In this document: positions 11,073-19,627 of the stretch, piece by piece
Layout of the letters: every line of letters starts with the position of its first letter
How positions within the stretch are numbered: position 1 is the first letter of the stretch
Origin: a virus
DNA: 37,236 bases
Virus record (IMG/VR): IMGVR_UViG_3300009093_000084
Span: 1 to 37,236 of that record
Direction: 5' to 3' (one strand)
Notes under the pieces: model-generated
What the model was told of the DNA's origin: nothing
The model's database searches: none
Seen by the model: the letters and a program-made list of their open reading frames with translations, nothing else
Program-made: the position numbers and the translations under genes

Positions 11073-11278
11073 GGCTTGGTCACTTCGGCGTCAACCTCGA
11101 CGTCCACGGCCGCCCTAGCACCGGGGTCCAAGCTCGTCGCGTCGACAGCCGGCGCAAGCACGGCCAGGAGCTCCCCGAGCTTGGGGAGTCCCGCAACGGC
11201 CCCCGCGTAGTTGCCGGTGACGACGTCAGCGCCGATGCTGGCGAGCTGAATGAGAATGTCTGATTTCGGATCGCTCAT
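11069..11278 (-). CDS. Small hydrophobic protein of the lysis cassette, 69 aa
   Basis: ATG 11278 overlaps the stop of the lipoprotein gene (ATGA). The sequence is Ala/Val/Leu-rich (ILIQLASIGADVVTGNYAGA, then LPKLGELLAVLAPAVDATSL), with an acidic end (VDVEVDAEVTKP). Hydrophobicity is moderate rather than a clear membrane span, so it may be a peripheral or amphipathic helix protein. Position between spanin-like and membrane peptides supports a lysis role; no family is recognised. Confidence 0.5.
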   Translation of the reverse strand: MSDPKSDILIQLASIGADVVTGNYAGAVAGLPKLGELLAVLAPAVDATSLDPGARAAVDVEVDAEVTKP

Positions 11279-11487
11279 TGGGATGGCCCTCCATCGGTGA
11301 CGGCTGCAGGGGGCGCCCCAGCGCTGTCCCACTTCTTTCGCACGTATTCGAGACACGATTTCTGAGCCGCGGAGTTGCCCGAGTAAATATCCACGCACGC
11401 GTGGGATTGCGCGGAGTACTCATCCTTCGCGACCTGTTGCTTGGTGCAGCCGACGACCAGCAGCGCCATCGCAAAAATGAGTTTCAC
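11275..11487 (-). CDS. Small lipoprotein, Rz1/o-spanin candidate, 70 aa
   Basis: GTG 11487 starts MKLIFAMALLVVGC, a short signal peptide with lipobox VVGC (Cys14), so the protein should be lipidated. The mature part is about 56 residues with a Pro/Ala-rich end (AGAPPAAVTDGGPSQ) and two further Cys. A small lipoprotein embedded in the lysis cassette is the usual form of an outer-membrane spanin subunit, and the partner could be the 139-aa membrane protein two genes upstream. This also implies a Gram-negative host. Overlaps both neighbours by four bases. Confidence 0.6.
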   Translation of the reverse strand: MKLIFAMALLVVGCTKQQVAKDEYSAQSHACVDIYSGNSAAQKSCLEYVRKKWDSAGAPPAAVTDGGPSQ

Positions 11488-11657
11488 GGCTTCACCGGAG
11501 CCGGAGCCAGGACGCTCCGGTGGTTGATGACGGTGAGGACGAACACGGCAACCGCTGCCACCTTGGCGTCCGTCGAGTGACTCGCCACCGTGGCGATGGC
11601 GACGCCGCACGCAACGAGGTACGGCAGGAGGATTGAGACGTAGTGAGATGCTTTCAT
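11484..11657 (-). CDS. Holin-like membrane protein, 57 aa
   Basis: ATG 11657 follows GGATGGGA. Two membrane segments are visible: YVSILLPYLVACGVAIATVA and, after a short charged turn (SHSTDAK), VAAVAVFVLTVI; the C-terminus is NHRSVLAPAPVKP. Two-span proteins of 55-70 residues next to endolysins are typical class II holins, which form the inner-membrane lesion. It overlaps both neighbours by four bases. The assignment is by topology and context, not by a recognised family. Confidence 0.6.
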   Translation of the reverse strand: MKASHYVSILLPYLVACGVAIATVASHSTDAKVAAVAVFVLTVINHRSVLAPAPVKP

Positions 11658-12073
11658 GGTTTTCCCATCCAATGACGTACGAGCCAGCCAAGTACGACGA
11701 GTGTGATGCCGAGGGCGATACGACCGGAGATGTTGAGCGCCTTGCGCCAGCGACGAGCCGCAGCGCTGATTTCGTTCTCGCGCTGCCAAGAATCGAATAC
11801 GCGTTTGCTCACGCGCTTGTGATTGCCAGTCGGAGAATCTTCCCAGTCCTCTTCGATGAGCGATGTGTGGGCCGGGCGCGTTTCTGCGTCGCGGAGTAGT
11901 GCTGCGTTGAGTGCCTCGAATCCGTGGCGCATGTCGCGACGCATTTCCGTAATATCGCGTTGCATGCGTTCGTGAGATGCCTCGACGCGCATGGCAGCAT
12001 TCGCCGCTTTCTCCGCGTTCTCGTGGCTGCGGCGTGCGTACTCAACGAGTGCTTGCTCGGTATTTCCGTTCAT
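11654..12073 (-). CDS. Coiled-coil protein with C-terminal membrane anchor, 139 aa
   Basis: Residues 1-60 form a charged helix likely to be a coiled coil (ALVEYARRSHENAEKAANAA, then MRRDMRHGFEALNAALL). A polar middle is followed by a single membrane segment near the end (ALGITLVVLGWLVRHWM). It is tail-anchored, opposite to the N-terminally anchored Rz i-spanin, so a spanin role is only possible; a holin regulator or baseplate/lysis scaffold is equally open. ATG 12073 follows the upstream stop by three bases, with GGAG ten bases before it. Confidence 0.5.
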   Translation of the reverse strand: MNGNTEQALVEYARRSHENAEKAANAAMRVEASHERMQRDITEMRRDMRHGFEALNAALLRDAETRPAHTSLIEEDWEDSPTGNHKRVSKRVFDSWQRENEISAAARRWRKALNISGRIALGITLVVLGWLVRHWMGKP

Positions 12074-12076
12074 CGA

Positions 12077-12586
12077 TCACTGACTCCCGAAGTTGAAGCT
12101 TTGAATCCACACGGTCACGTCGGCCGTCGTGCCGCCGGTGTTCGTCACGGTGATTCGCTCGTTCGTCCCGGAGACGCTCCACGTGCACGTGGGCGGACCG
12201 GCGCCGACGAAACCGGAATCGGCCGCTTGCGCGTGCGACGCAACGAACGTCGTCGACGTGTTGCCTTGCGGGTTTGCCGACGACGCGAGCGCAGTAGCGA
12301 GGGAGAGCGTTCCGTTCTTGTTTTCGAAGACGGCCTCGCAAAAGAGCAGGCCCGTCGTGGACAAGTGACCGGTCGTGATCGCGCTCATTCCGACGCGCGC
12401 GAGGACCCAAGAGGCGCGGTCCGTCGTGCTCGCGTAGTCGCACGTCATCGTGCCGCCGCTCGCCGCTGCCGATCCGGTGCAGATTTTTTGATCGGCCACG
12501 ATGGCCGTCGACGTCGCGCCGGCTCGGTCCGATTGAAGGACCGCGAGAAGCGCGAGGACTAACACGAAGAGTTGAGAGCGCTTCAT
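12077..12586 (-). CDS. Exported protein of unknown function, 169 aa
   Basis: A clear signal peptide, MKRSQLFVLVLALLAVLQ with a likely cut after RAGA, then a Ser/Thr/Gly-rich beta-sheet protein (WVLARVGMSAITTGHLSTTG, later ERITVTNTGGTTADVTVWIQ) with four cysteines. A Sec signal in the virion and lysis region is unusual for a phage structural protein. It may be secreted to the periplasm or surface late in infection, or the leader may be a legacy of capture from the host. ATG 12586 was chosen because it gives a complete signal peptide. Confidence 0.6.
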   Translation of the reverse strand: MKRSQLFVLVLALLAVLQSDRAGATSTAIVADQKICTGSAAASGGTMTCDYASTTDRASWVLARVGMSAITTGHLSTTGLLFCEAVFENKNGTLSLATALASSANPQGNTSTTFVASHAQAADSGFVGAGPPTCTWSVSGTNERITVTNTGGTTADVTVWIQSFNFGSQ

Positions 12587-12593
12587 CGGTGCC

Positions 12594-13823
12594 TCACGGT
12601 GCGAGAACGAAGATGTTCCCGGACGAGTCTTTGATCTTCAGCTTCCCATCGGCCGAATCGAGGTATTCGCGCATTGCACCGGACGCAGGTGCGGCGGGCG
12701 CACCGGCTTGCAGGAAATCAGCGTATCCCGCACCGATCCCGATGACGTTCGTTGCGGCGTCGCCGGCAAGAAGGAGAGTCGCGCCGGTTTTATTCGTGCC
12801 GACCGTGAGCGATGTAGCACTCGTTCCGCTGCGCATTGCTGGCGTGGTAGCGGTTTGCACATTGCCGCCCCAGTCGAACGACAACGGCGCCGAGACTGTA
12901 CCGTTTGCCCCGCCGAATGATGCCGCGCCTTGGATTGCCCCAAACCACCACGCGGCAGCGCCGACATTCCACGATGTCGTACTCATCGACATCTGCGCTG
13001 TCGTGCCGCCGACGAATAGATTGTATAACCACGCATTGATAACTCGGTCGTTGACCGTCTGCGTAGCGCTATCGATCCATGACGTACGCTGAGCGATCCC
13101 GGTGTTATCGTACCAAGTACCGAGGATCTGATTTGCCGGACTGCTGAATTGTACTGCCTTCAGATTCGCATCGGTCGCCAGCGTGAGCGTCGCGCCGGCC
13201 TTGTTCGTGCCGAGCGTCGCCGCACTAACGAGCGGACCCCACTGCAAGGTGGACGTCGTGAAGGGTCCAGTCACGACCGCCGCCGCAGTCGTGCCGCTCA
13301 GCTCTCCCGCGAGCGATTGCGAGGCCTGATTGCTCGTCGGGAGCGTCCCCGTCACGTAGCCCGAGCCGCCCGCGAGATTCAGCGCGCCGGGCATCCAAAC
13401 CGATCCGTTCCAGCCAATCGTGTTTCCGGTCGTCGGTGCCGAGCTCGAAACCGCTCGCCCTTGCAAGCCCGTCACCGTCAGCGCGCCCGGATCCGTCGCC
13501 GATGCGTCGACGTCGCCGTGCGGGTACGCCCACACCGTTGCTGCGCCGGCGTCGTTCGTCCAAAGCGCTTGACCTGCGAGGCCGGGCGAGACGCCAGCGG
13601 GCGCCCAGTAGTACGCGCCGCCGTCCCATTGGAGCGCGCCGACCGTCGGCGCGGGCACCGGATGGCCCTGCACGCCGACGACGGTTTGGGAGACATACGA
13701 GCCGTCGAGGTCGCCAGAGAATTGAATCGGCGTTGCCGCCCCCGACGCGTCGATCGCTTGCGTGAGCAACGCGCCGAGCGCCATCGTCGCAATGACGAGT
13801 GAAATCCAAACACGATGCCTCAT
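12594..13823 (-). CDS. Exported tail-fibre-like protein with repeated TNK(A/T)GATL motif, 409 aa
   Basis: ATG 13823 overlaps the previous stop (ATGA). The N-terminus RVWISLVIATMALGALLTQA is a signal peptide or membrane anchor. The rest is Gly/Ser/Thr-rich and likely beta-structured, with fibre-like segments (PGALTVTGLQGRAVS, GYVTGTLPTSNQASQSLAGE) and two copies of a motif: LGTNKAGATLTLATDA and VGTNKTGATLLLAGDA. It ends EYLDSADGKLKIKDSSGNIF, a closing pattern seen in phage fibre and host surface proteins. Either a receptor-binding fibre with an odd leader, or a protein displayed by the host. It is one of two neighbouring genes with signal peptides. Confidence 0.55.
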   Translation of the reverse strand: MRHRVWISLVIATMALGALLTQAIDASGAATPIQFSGDLDGSYVSQTVVGVQGHPVPAPTVGALQWDGGAYYWAPAGVSPGLAGQALWTNDAGAATVWAYPHGDVDASATDPGALTVTGLQGRAVSSSAPTTGNTIGWNGSVWMPGALNLAGGSGYVTGTLPTSNQASQSLAGELSGTTAAAVVTGPFTTSTLQWGPLVSAATLGTNKAGATLTLATDANLKAVQFSSPANQILGTWYDNTGIAQRTSWIDSATQTVNDRVINAWLYNLFVGGTTAQMSMSTTSWNVGAAAWWFGAIQGAASFGGANGTVSAPLSFDWGGNVQTATTPAMRSGTSATSLTVGTNKTGATLLLAGDAATNVIGIGAGYADFLQAGAPAAPASGAMREYLDSADGKLKIKDSSGNIFVLAP

Positions 13824-14260
13824 GTGCTCACCCACGTGCTGTCGACCGTGTCCGCGATCCACTCGGCAGCCTGGCCGCCGATCGCTCCGAAGTTTCCGGG
13901 GTTGAAAATCGGCCCTGTATCGAGCCCGCCCGCGTCGACGCTGCCCTCCCACTCGACATGGAAGCCGTTGCCAAGCACCTGGAGCGTGTTCGCGTTGGAT
14001 AGCGTTGTATCGGTGACCTTGATCATCCACGACGAGCCGGAGCCAGGTCCATTCGGGAGCTGGATCGTCATCGGCCCTGTGAGGCCCGAAACAAGAATCA
14101 GATTGCGACCGGTTGGAGCTGCAACCACTTTCGCGCCCTGTCCGGTGAATTTCGTGACCGACGTGTAGCCGCTGGGCGACGCGGATCCGGTTGGGCCCTG
14201 CACCTGCGAGACGATGACGGCAGCGGTTTGCGGATTGACCTGAACGATGGCGGCGATCAT
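13820..14260 (-). CDS. Tail-associated beta-rich protein, 146 aa
   Basis: Overlaps both neighbours by four bases. It begins with a helix/strand (MIAAIVQVNPQTAAVIVSQV) and continues as a Gly/Thr-rich beta protein with GPTGSASPSGYTS, collagen-like in flavour, and LQVLGNGFHVEWEGSVD. It has no signal peptide, unlike its two downstream neighbours. Probably a minor tail or fibre-attachment protein, judged by composition and position in the tail region. Confidence 0.5.
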   Translation of the reverse strand: MIAAIVQVNPQTAAVIVSQVQGPTGSASPSGYTSVTKFTGQGAKVVAAPTGRNLILVSGLTGPMTIQLPNGPGSGSSWMIKVTDTTLSNANTLQVLGNGFHVEWEGSVDAGGLDTGPIFNPGNFGAIGGQAAEWIADTVDSTWVST

Positions 14261-14709
14261 CGCGTCTGCCTTGCGACGACTTCGAACCGGCCGCCAAAGA
14301 TGTAGTCGTTCACGCCTGCGACCGTGACGAGCACGTCAAAGAAGTATTTCCCGGCGTTCAGCGCCGCGAGCCGCGCTCCCGTGATCGCGAGCTTGAAGCC
14401 GTTGTTGTACGCGGGGATCGCGGGCGGGTTGGCGCTCGCGAGACCATTGCCGCCGATGAAGTTCTGCGCGTTCGCGCCGACGAGCGTGATTTCTCCCGTC
14501 GCCGTCGAGTACGTATCAATCAGTGTGCTCGTCGGCTGCTCGGTCTGCCGTACCTGCATCTTGAGCGATGCGCCGGTGAAGTCGTGCGGCACGAGGTTGT
14601 TGTCGCCGCCCATTGCAAGGTAGAGCCCGGCCGCGTCCGCGTCGTAGAAAAACCAAGACCGCGCGAAGTCGGCGTTCTGCTCTACGTCGAGGTCGAGCTG
14701 CGCCCACAT
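14257..14709 (-). CDS. Hypothetical structural protein, 150 aa
   Basis: ATG 14709 is preceded by AGAGG. The sequence has a beta-sandwich look, with SWFFYDADAAGLYLAMGG early, GASLKMQVRQTEQPTSTLID in the middle and GKYFFDVLVTVAGVNDYIFG late. This layout recalls N-terminal modules of baseplate-type and fibre-docking proteins that describe applied polynomial-like strands, but I cannot name a family. Overlaps the downstream gene by four bases. Confidence 0.5.
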   Translation of the reverse strand: MWAQLDLDVEQNADFARSWFFYDADAAGLYLAMGGDNNLVPHDFTGASLKMQVRQTEQPTSTLIDTYSTATGEITLVGANAQNFIGGNGLASANPPAIPAYNNGFKLAITGARLAALNAGKYFFDVLVTVAGVNDYIFGGRFEVVARQTR

Positions 14710-14718
14710 CGCAGCCTC

Positions 14719-15225
14719 TTAGGTCGCGCCGCCAGGCTCGGAGCTGATGAAGACGCGGATCTGTCCGGCGCCCGTCGCGACGAAGCCGAGGAAGTTGTCG
14801 ACGCCGACCTGAAGGCGAAAGCGTGCCGACTGGCCCGCGGGGATCCGCGCGCACGTCTTGGCGGCGCCGGTGTAGACGCCGTTCGCGTCGACAGCGCCGT
14901 TCGTCGCGAGCGCGGGCACGTTGGCGCCGGTGACGTCGGCCTTGGCGGTGCCGAGGATGTATCCGACGTCCGCGGTATCCGCGAAGATCGTGATGAAGCT
15001 GCCGACGGCGCCAACAGGGCCGTTCGGCGGCGCGTTCGCGCCCTGCGCCTTGCTGGCATCGCCGGGGTCGTAAGATAGCCCGCTCGTGAGCGTGCGAAGG
15101 TCGAGCAAACTCGCAACGGCGCTCGTCGCGAGCACGACCGCTTCGCCGAGCGCGGCGACGCCGTGACCTCGCGCGCCGGTGACGCCAAGCGCGGCCGTGC
15201 GGAGCCTATCTCCAGACGAAGGCAT
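14719..15225 (-). CDS. Hypothetical virion protein, 168 aa
   Basis: Ala/Gly-rich, with an N-terminal helix (AALGEAVVLATSAVASLLDL) and a beta-rich C-terminal half (ARFRLQVGVDNFLGFVATGA then IRVFISSEPGGAT). There is no signal peptide. It lies in the tail part of the late arm between a small basic protein and a beta-sandwich protein, so a minor structural role is likely. Start ATG 15225 is three bases after the upstream stop. Confidence 0.5.
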   Translation of the reverse strand: MPSSGDRLRTAALGVTGARGHGVAALGEAVVLATSAVASLLDLRTLTSGLSYDPGDASKAQGANAPPNGPVGAVGSFITIFADTADVGYILGTAKADVTGANVPALATNGAVDANGVYTGAAKTCARIPAGQSARFRLQVGVDNFLGFVATGAGQIRVFISSEPGGAT

Positions 15226-15228
15226 CGC

Positions 15229-15480
15229 TCAGCCCTTGTGATGGCCGTGAACGTCTTTGGGGATCTTGTAGCCGGTCTTTTTCCAAAGAGCTCGGCCGCC
15301 TTCGCTCGTCATGCCCCGCTGTGACATGTCGCCGTCGCTGTCGGTGCCCTCGGGCTGCACGATCGGCTTTCGCTTGCCGCCCGAGCCGGATCCGATCTTC
15401 TGATCCGCGCGCGAACGCGTGTCCGCGCCGCCGCGACCGGGACGATCTTTCAGTGAGCCGTTTTGTGCCTTGTGTGCCAT
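15229..15480 (-). CDS. Small basic Gly-rich protein, 83 aa
   Basis: A short, Lys/Arg/Gly-rich and probably disordered protein (NGSLKDRPGRGGADTRSR; ending GYKIPKDVHGHHKG). Basic unfolded proteins beside ejection proteins often bind packaged DNA, but that is inference. It follows the 831-aa ejection protein by one base. Confidence 0.5.
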   Translation of the reverse strand: MAHKAQNGSLKDRPGRGGADTRSRADQKIGSGSGGKRKPIVQPEGTDSDGDMSQRGMTSEGGRALWKKTGYKIPKDVHGHHKG

Positions 15481-15481
15481 G

Positions 15482-17977
15482 TCACGAGCCTAGCCCACTT
15501 CCGTGCAGCGCGGTAGAGGCAGAAAGATTACCCTTCATCACTTTTCCACCGTGGCCGCGATGTGTGCCACTTCCTGCCGTTGTGACCTGCTGGGACTGGG
15601 GAAGCGGCGCAATGGGGCGGTCGAACACCGGCTCCCCAAGGATCATCTTGACGGCCGCAGCCTGTGGCGGCGCGAGCGGCGTTTTCAGCTCTTTCAGCTG
15701 CGCCGTCACGCGCGCTTGGAGGTCACGCATCGTCGCCGGCTTGGTGAACGCAACGGCGTCGACCATGTCGCGCGTGAGCGCGCCCTTGCTGGCGGCATGT
15801 AGAAGCGTGGTCGGATCGTCCACGGCGTTGAAGACGCGAACAAAGCGCGCTTTATCCGCGTCGCTCGGTTTGATCGTGCCGGCCTTCGGGCTCGCGGGGT
15901 CGATCGGCCGCTCTTTGGGCATCTGCTGCGAGAGGTAAAACATCGACGAGACGGCGGCGCGCTGGTACGAGCTTCCGACGGTCGCGAAGCTCGGCCCGAG
16001 CGCCGCGGCGTGCGCCTGCACTTCCTGCCCGTACTGCGGATTGGACATGACTGCCTGCACCGCTTTGCTCTTGTCCGCGAAGCTACCGTCGAGTGACTTC
16101 GGCCGCCCCGGTGCGTTGGACGCGACGGCACCGTGTGTGATCGCCGTAATCCCGCGCGTAACCGCTGACGTGTAATTGCGCTGCGCGGTGATCGCGGCGC
16201 GCGCGGCAACCATCGGCATGATGGTGTTTTCGACGGCCCCCGAATCGAGCATCGCGTGGAGCAGCCGCGCGCCGACGGCTTTTCCGTATGTCTTGAGGAG
16301 ATGGTTTCCGACCATCGCCGCGCCGCCCGCGAGAAGTCCCATAGGGTGTCCCGCCGCGAACGCACCCAAGCCATGCGCGCCAAGAATCGTCGAGGTAAGG
16401 CTGATGGGCTCGTGAACGCCGATGCGCTTGTCTGCGGATTCGAGCGCCTGCGAAACGATGGTACCCATGCGGTATTGGCGCTTCGCGGCGTCATAGCCGT
16501 TGCCCCATTCTTCGCCGAGCGCCGCGCGCCCCTGTTTGCCTATTTCGTCTTCAAGCACGGCGCGCACGTTTCGCTTTTCGCTGTTCACCGTCGCTTGCGA
16601 AACGTCCGCCTTGCTGAAGTTGATCGCCTCGTCGACCTCGCGGCGCAGGTCGTATACCTGGCGAAACGTCGGGCTGTCGCCGAGTTTCGTCTCTGCGTTT
16701 TCGACGAGCGCGCGGATCTGCTTCCCAACGTTCTGCACGCCGGGGTCTACGGATTTTTCGAGCGGGTCGACGACTTCGCTTTTCAAGCGATCGACGATGG
16801 GCGCCCAATCCGGTTTCGCGCCGACTTGATCGAGCGTGTCGATGTGCGCGGCGATCTTCGGCGCGGCGTCCTCGGTCGCGGCTTGTGCGGCTTCGAGCTT
16901 CGCATCGCGCGTGATCGGGTGCGAGCCGTCCTCGGTGAAGCTCGAAAGATTATCGTGCATCCACTGCCCGACGGTGTCTTTCGAAACGCCGGCTTTTTCG
17001 ATCCGGTTGACCTCTTTGGTCTTGGCCCCGGTCGCGTCGACCTCCCAATCGTTGGCCATCTTGCGGAGCATGTCGCGGATCGGGCTCGCGCCTTCCTCGC
17101 CCGGCGCGGCGGCGCGTTCGAGCGCCGCGCCCACGACGCCGCCGGCCGTGCCGAGTCCAGCGCCAAGCAGCGCGCCCATACCCATGTCGTGAAGAAGCTG
17201 CTCGCCCGTGAGCTGATGGTCGGGTGAAACCGCGTCCTCGCCGAGTTCCATCATCCCGGTCGAGACGCCGCCGGTGACCGCGCCGCCCGCGGCTTTTGTA
17301 ATCGCGCGCTGCGCCATCTGGCCCGCGAACGATCGCGCGTCGCCGCCGACTAGCGCGCGCATCCCGTCCTCGGTCAATCCGGACGCAGCATCAAGCGCTC
17401 GCGTCGGCGCCGTGAACGCCGTTTTCGCCGCGCTGCCGGCGCGCTCAAGCGTCGAGGCTTCTTCTGCCGCTCGCGCGGCACCTTCCAAACCGATTGCTCC
17501 GGCCTCTTCCGGCGCCGCCGCACCACCGCTAAGCACCGTCGGAGCGATGGCGCCGACCACCTGCGATCCAAGGTTTGTGTACGGATTCGCCTCGCGCATC
17601 TTCGCGAGGGCTTCCTTGTGCTCGGGGCTGAGTACCGCGCCGAGTGCGACGTCTGAGAGGCCGAGCGTCGCGCCGCTCGCCGCGCCCGCCGCGCCGACGA
17701 TCGCTTGCGATCCTAGACCGCCGTACTTCTCTTGCAGCGCCGCTTGGGCTTTTTCTTTCTCGTGATGAGCGACCTCGTCGTCGCTCATCACGTGGAGGTC
17801 CGGAGCGCCAGCCGCGAACGTGCCGAGGTTTGCTGTTGGGACGGAGTACGTCTTGCCGCCCGACTTCACCATCACGGCGCTCTTGTCGGTGCCGTATTGG
17901 CCCGACAAGAGCGCTTGCGTCATCTGCGCGTCGGGTACCTCGACGGGGTTACCGCTCTTGTCGTAGAGCGTGCCCAA
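15482..17977 (-). CDS. Large internal virion / DNA-ejection protein, 831 aa
   Basis: Starts at TTG 17977 directly after the upstream TGA, with GGAG six bases before it. The N-terminal ~75 residues form a small domain (YDKSGNPVEVPDAQM), followed by long amphipathic and hydrophobic Ala/Gly-rich helices (AIVGAAGAASGATLGLSDVA; MGALLGAGLGTAGGVVGAAL; LGAFAAGHPMGLLAGGAAMV), then charged helical segments. Large Ala/Gly helical proteins in this position of podovirus genomes are internal core proteins that are ejected into the cell envelope with the DNA. No transglycosylase catalytic motif is visible. With the next two or three genes it forms the ejection module. Confidence 0.7.
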   Translation of the reverse strand: MGTLYDKSGNPVEVPDAQMTQALLSGQYGTDKSAVMVKSGGKTYSVPTANLGTFAAGAPDLHVMSDDEVAHHEKEKAQAALQEKYGGLGSQAIVGAAGAASGATLGLSDVALGAVLSPEHKEALAKMREANPYTNLGSQVVGAIAPTVLSGGAAAPEEAGAIGLEGAARAAEEASTLERAGSAAKTAFTAPTRALDAASGLTEDGMRALVGGDARSFAGQMAQRAITKAAGGAVTGGVSTGMMELGEDAVSPDHQLTGEQLLHDMGMGALLGAGLGTAGGVVGAALERAAAPGEEGASPIRDMLRKMANDWEVDATGAKTKEVNRIEKAGVSKDTVGQWMHDNLSSFTEDGSHPITRDAKLEAAQAATEDAAPKIAAHIDTLDQVGAKPDWAPIVDRLKSEVVDPLEKSVDPGVQNVGKQIRALVENAETKLGDSPTFRQVYDLRREVDEAINFSKADVSQATVNSEKRNVRAVLEDEIGKQGRAALGEEWGNGYDAAKRQYRMGTIVSQALESADKRIGVHEPISLTSTILGAHGLGAFAAGHPMGLLAGGAAMVGNHLLKTYGKAVGARLLHAMLDSGAVENTIMPMVAARAAITAQRNYTSAVTRGITAITHGAVASNAPGRPKSLDGSFADKSKAVQAVMSNPQYGQEVQAHAAALGPSFATVGSSYQRAAVSSMFYLSQQMPKERPIDPASPKAGTIKPSDADKARFVRVFNAVDDPTTLLHAASKGALTRDMVDAVAFTKPATMRDLQARVTAQLKELKTPLAPPQAAAVKMILGEPVFDRPIAPLPQSQQVTTAGSGTHRGHGGKVMKGNLSASTALHGSGLGS

Positions 17978-19627
17978 TCACTGCTCCGTCGCGCCGGCCG
18001 CTGCCGCCGCGTCGCTCACGCCTTGGCCTGGAATAAAGCCGCCACCGCCCGCGATCTGCGGCCCGGTCTTGAGCAGCGCCGCGCGCTTCTCTTCGATGAT
18101 TTTTCGCACCTGCGCGAGCTTCGCTTTGTCCGCACCGGTGAATTGATACGCGTTCAAGTCGCTCGGGAGCATCGACTGCGCCGTCTGAAGCTCCGTCTCG
18201 TTCGGCGACTTGCCGGCGTTCACGTAGCCGAGCTCGGCGCTCATGGCATTCAGCAACGTCTTGCCGCGCGCGGTGCGCGCCGCGTCGAGCGTACCGCCTT
18301 GGTTCACCATCTTCTCGGCTTCGTCGAGCTGAGAGAGAAACGCGTCGTAGCGATTGAGGTTGTTTTGGTACTCCATCTGCACGCCCGCGCTGCGTCCCGC
18401 GCCGGCCTGGCCGGTCTTGATCTGCGGCGCTTCCTCGCTCGGGCCGCCGGAGTACGGAATGCGGTGCGTGCGCGCGACAGCCACGATGGCCTGGTCGAGC
18501 GACATTTGGCCGCCCTTGTCGTGGTCGGACTTGTACAAGTCCTGCGCCTCCTTCGCCATCGCAGGTGTCCAACCGTTGCCGCCGCCGACGACTTGTGCCT
18601 GAGCGCGGCCGAACGCCTTGTTCAAGTAGTCCGCGCTCGCGTCGTCGATCGCCGCCTTGTGCTGTTCGGCCTCCGCGAGACGGACGGGGCTCGCGTTGCC
18701 GACCAGCGATGCATCGAGTCCAGCCTTCGCTAGCTCGGCGTTGTGTGCGTAGACGAGCGCGTGCGCCTTTTCCTCATCCAAGCCATTCTCTCGCGCGTGC
18801 GCGTAGAGACTGAACATCTTGTCTCGCTTCGATTTCTGCGCGTCGATGTCTCGCTTCGTCTCTTCGTCGATTTGCTGGAGGATCGGATTCGGTCCGCTCT
18901 GGCCGCGGAGCGCCATTCCGGCACCCTGGAGGCCCGCCGCGAGGCTGAGCATCACGCGCTTTCCGGCACTCATGCTCGAAAGATAGTGATTCGGATCCAC
19001 GTCCTGCGCGTTCTTCCAATCGTCGTAGGCCTTGGCGATCTTCGCCTGTGTGTCGGCGTCTGCCTTCTCCTGCTCCATCTGTCCGCCGCGGAGCGTGCCC
19101 TGGTAACCAGCCAGCGCCTGCGCGTCGTTTTCATTCTGTTCGTACTTCGCGCGCGCGACCTGATCGATCGCGTCCTTCGCCTCGGTCGCCGCGTTCTGCT
19201 TCGCGGCGAGTCCGGCGCCGCTCGCGATCTGGACGTCATGCGCGGGCGCGACGCGAGCGCCGGCCAAGCTCGATTGAATGTTGAGCGGCGCGGACGGGGC
19301 CGCGGGCGGATATCCGCCGCTGGGACCGCCGCTACCTGGCGTGACGAAGTTGATTTGCTTGGGCGCGGGGGGCGCGGGAGACGCGGGCGAGCTCGACGCG
19401 CCCTGCGCTTGGAGCGCGCTGGAGAGCGCCGCGCCGTAATCCTGCGAAGGCCCGACGGGAGGCGCGGTCGGCACAGGACTGACCGGCGGCGCACTCGAGC
19501 TCGGCAGACCGAGCGCGACCTGCACGGGGTTGACGTACATCGGGCCGGGCGCCGCGGCTTGCTGCGGCGGGATGTACGCGTTCGGATTTGTCGGGTCTGC
19601 CAAAGCCAGCGCGTCGCCGATACCCAT
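17978..19627 (-). CDS. Internal virion / ejection protein, 549 aa
   Basis: ATG 19627 has GGAGG five bases upstream and overlaps the previous TGA (TGATG). The N-terminal ~130 residues are Pro/Ala-rich and disordered; residues from about 140 form long charged helices (KDAIDQVARAKYEQNENDAQ; ADADTQAKIAKAYDDWKNAQ; LAQVRKIIEEKRAALLKTG), typical of helical ejection proteins. No membrane segment stands out apart from a Gly/Leu stretch (VMLSLAAGLQGAGMALRG). Likely packaged inside the capsid next to the 831-aa protein. The family is not identified by a specific motif. Confidence 0.65.
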   Translation of the reverse strand: MGIGDALALADPTNPNAYIPPQQAAAPGPMYVNPVQVALGLPSSSAPPVSPVPTAPPVGPSQDYGAALSSALQAQGASSSPASPAPPAPKQINFVTPGSGGPSGGYPPAAPSAPLNIQSSLAGARVAPAHDVQIASGAGLAAKQNAATEAKDAIDQVARAKYEQNENDAQALAGYQGTLRGGQMEQEKADADTQAKIAKAYDDWKNAQDVDPNHYLSSMSAGKRVMLSLAAGLQGAGMALRGQSGPNPILQQIDEETKRDIDAQKSKRDKMFSLYAHARENGLDEEKAHALVYAHNAELAKAGLDASLVGNASPVRLAEAEQHKAAIDDASADYLNKAFGRAQAQVVGGGNGWTPAMAKEAQDLYKSDHDKGGQMSLDQAIVAVARTHRIPYSGGPSEEAPQIKTGQAGAGRSAGVQMEYQNNLNRYDAFLSQLDEAEKMVNQGGTLDAARTARGKTLLNAMSAELGYVNAGKSPNETELQTAQSMLPSDLNAYQFTGADKAKLAQVRKIIEEKRAALLKTGPQIAGGGGFIPGQGVSDAAAAAGATEQ

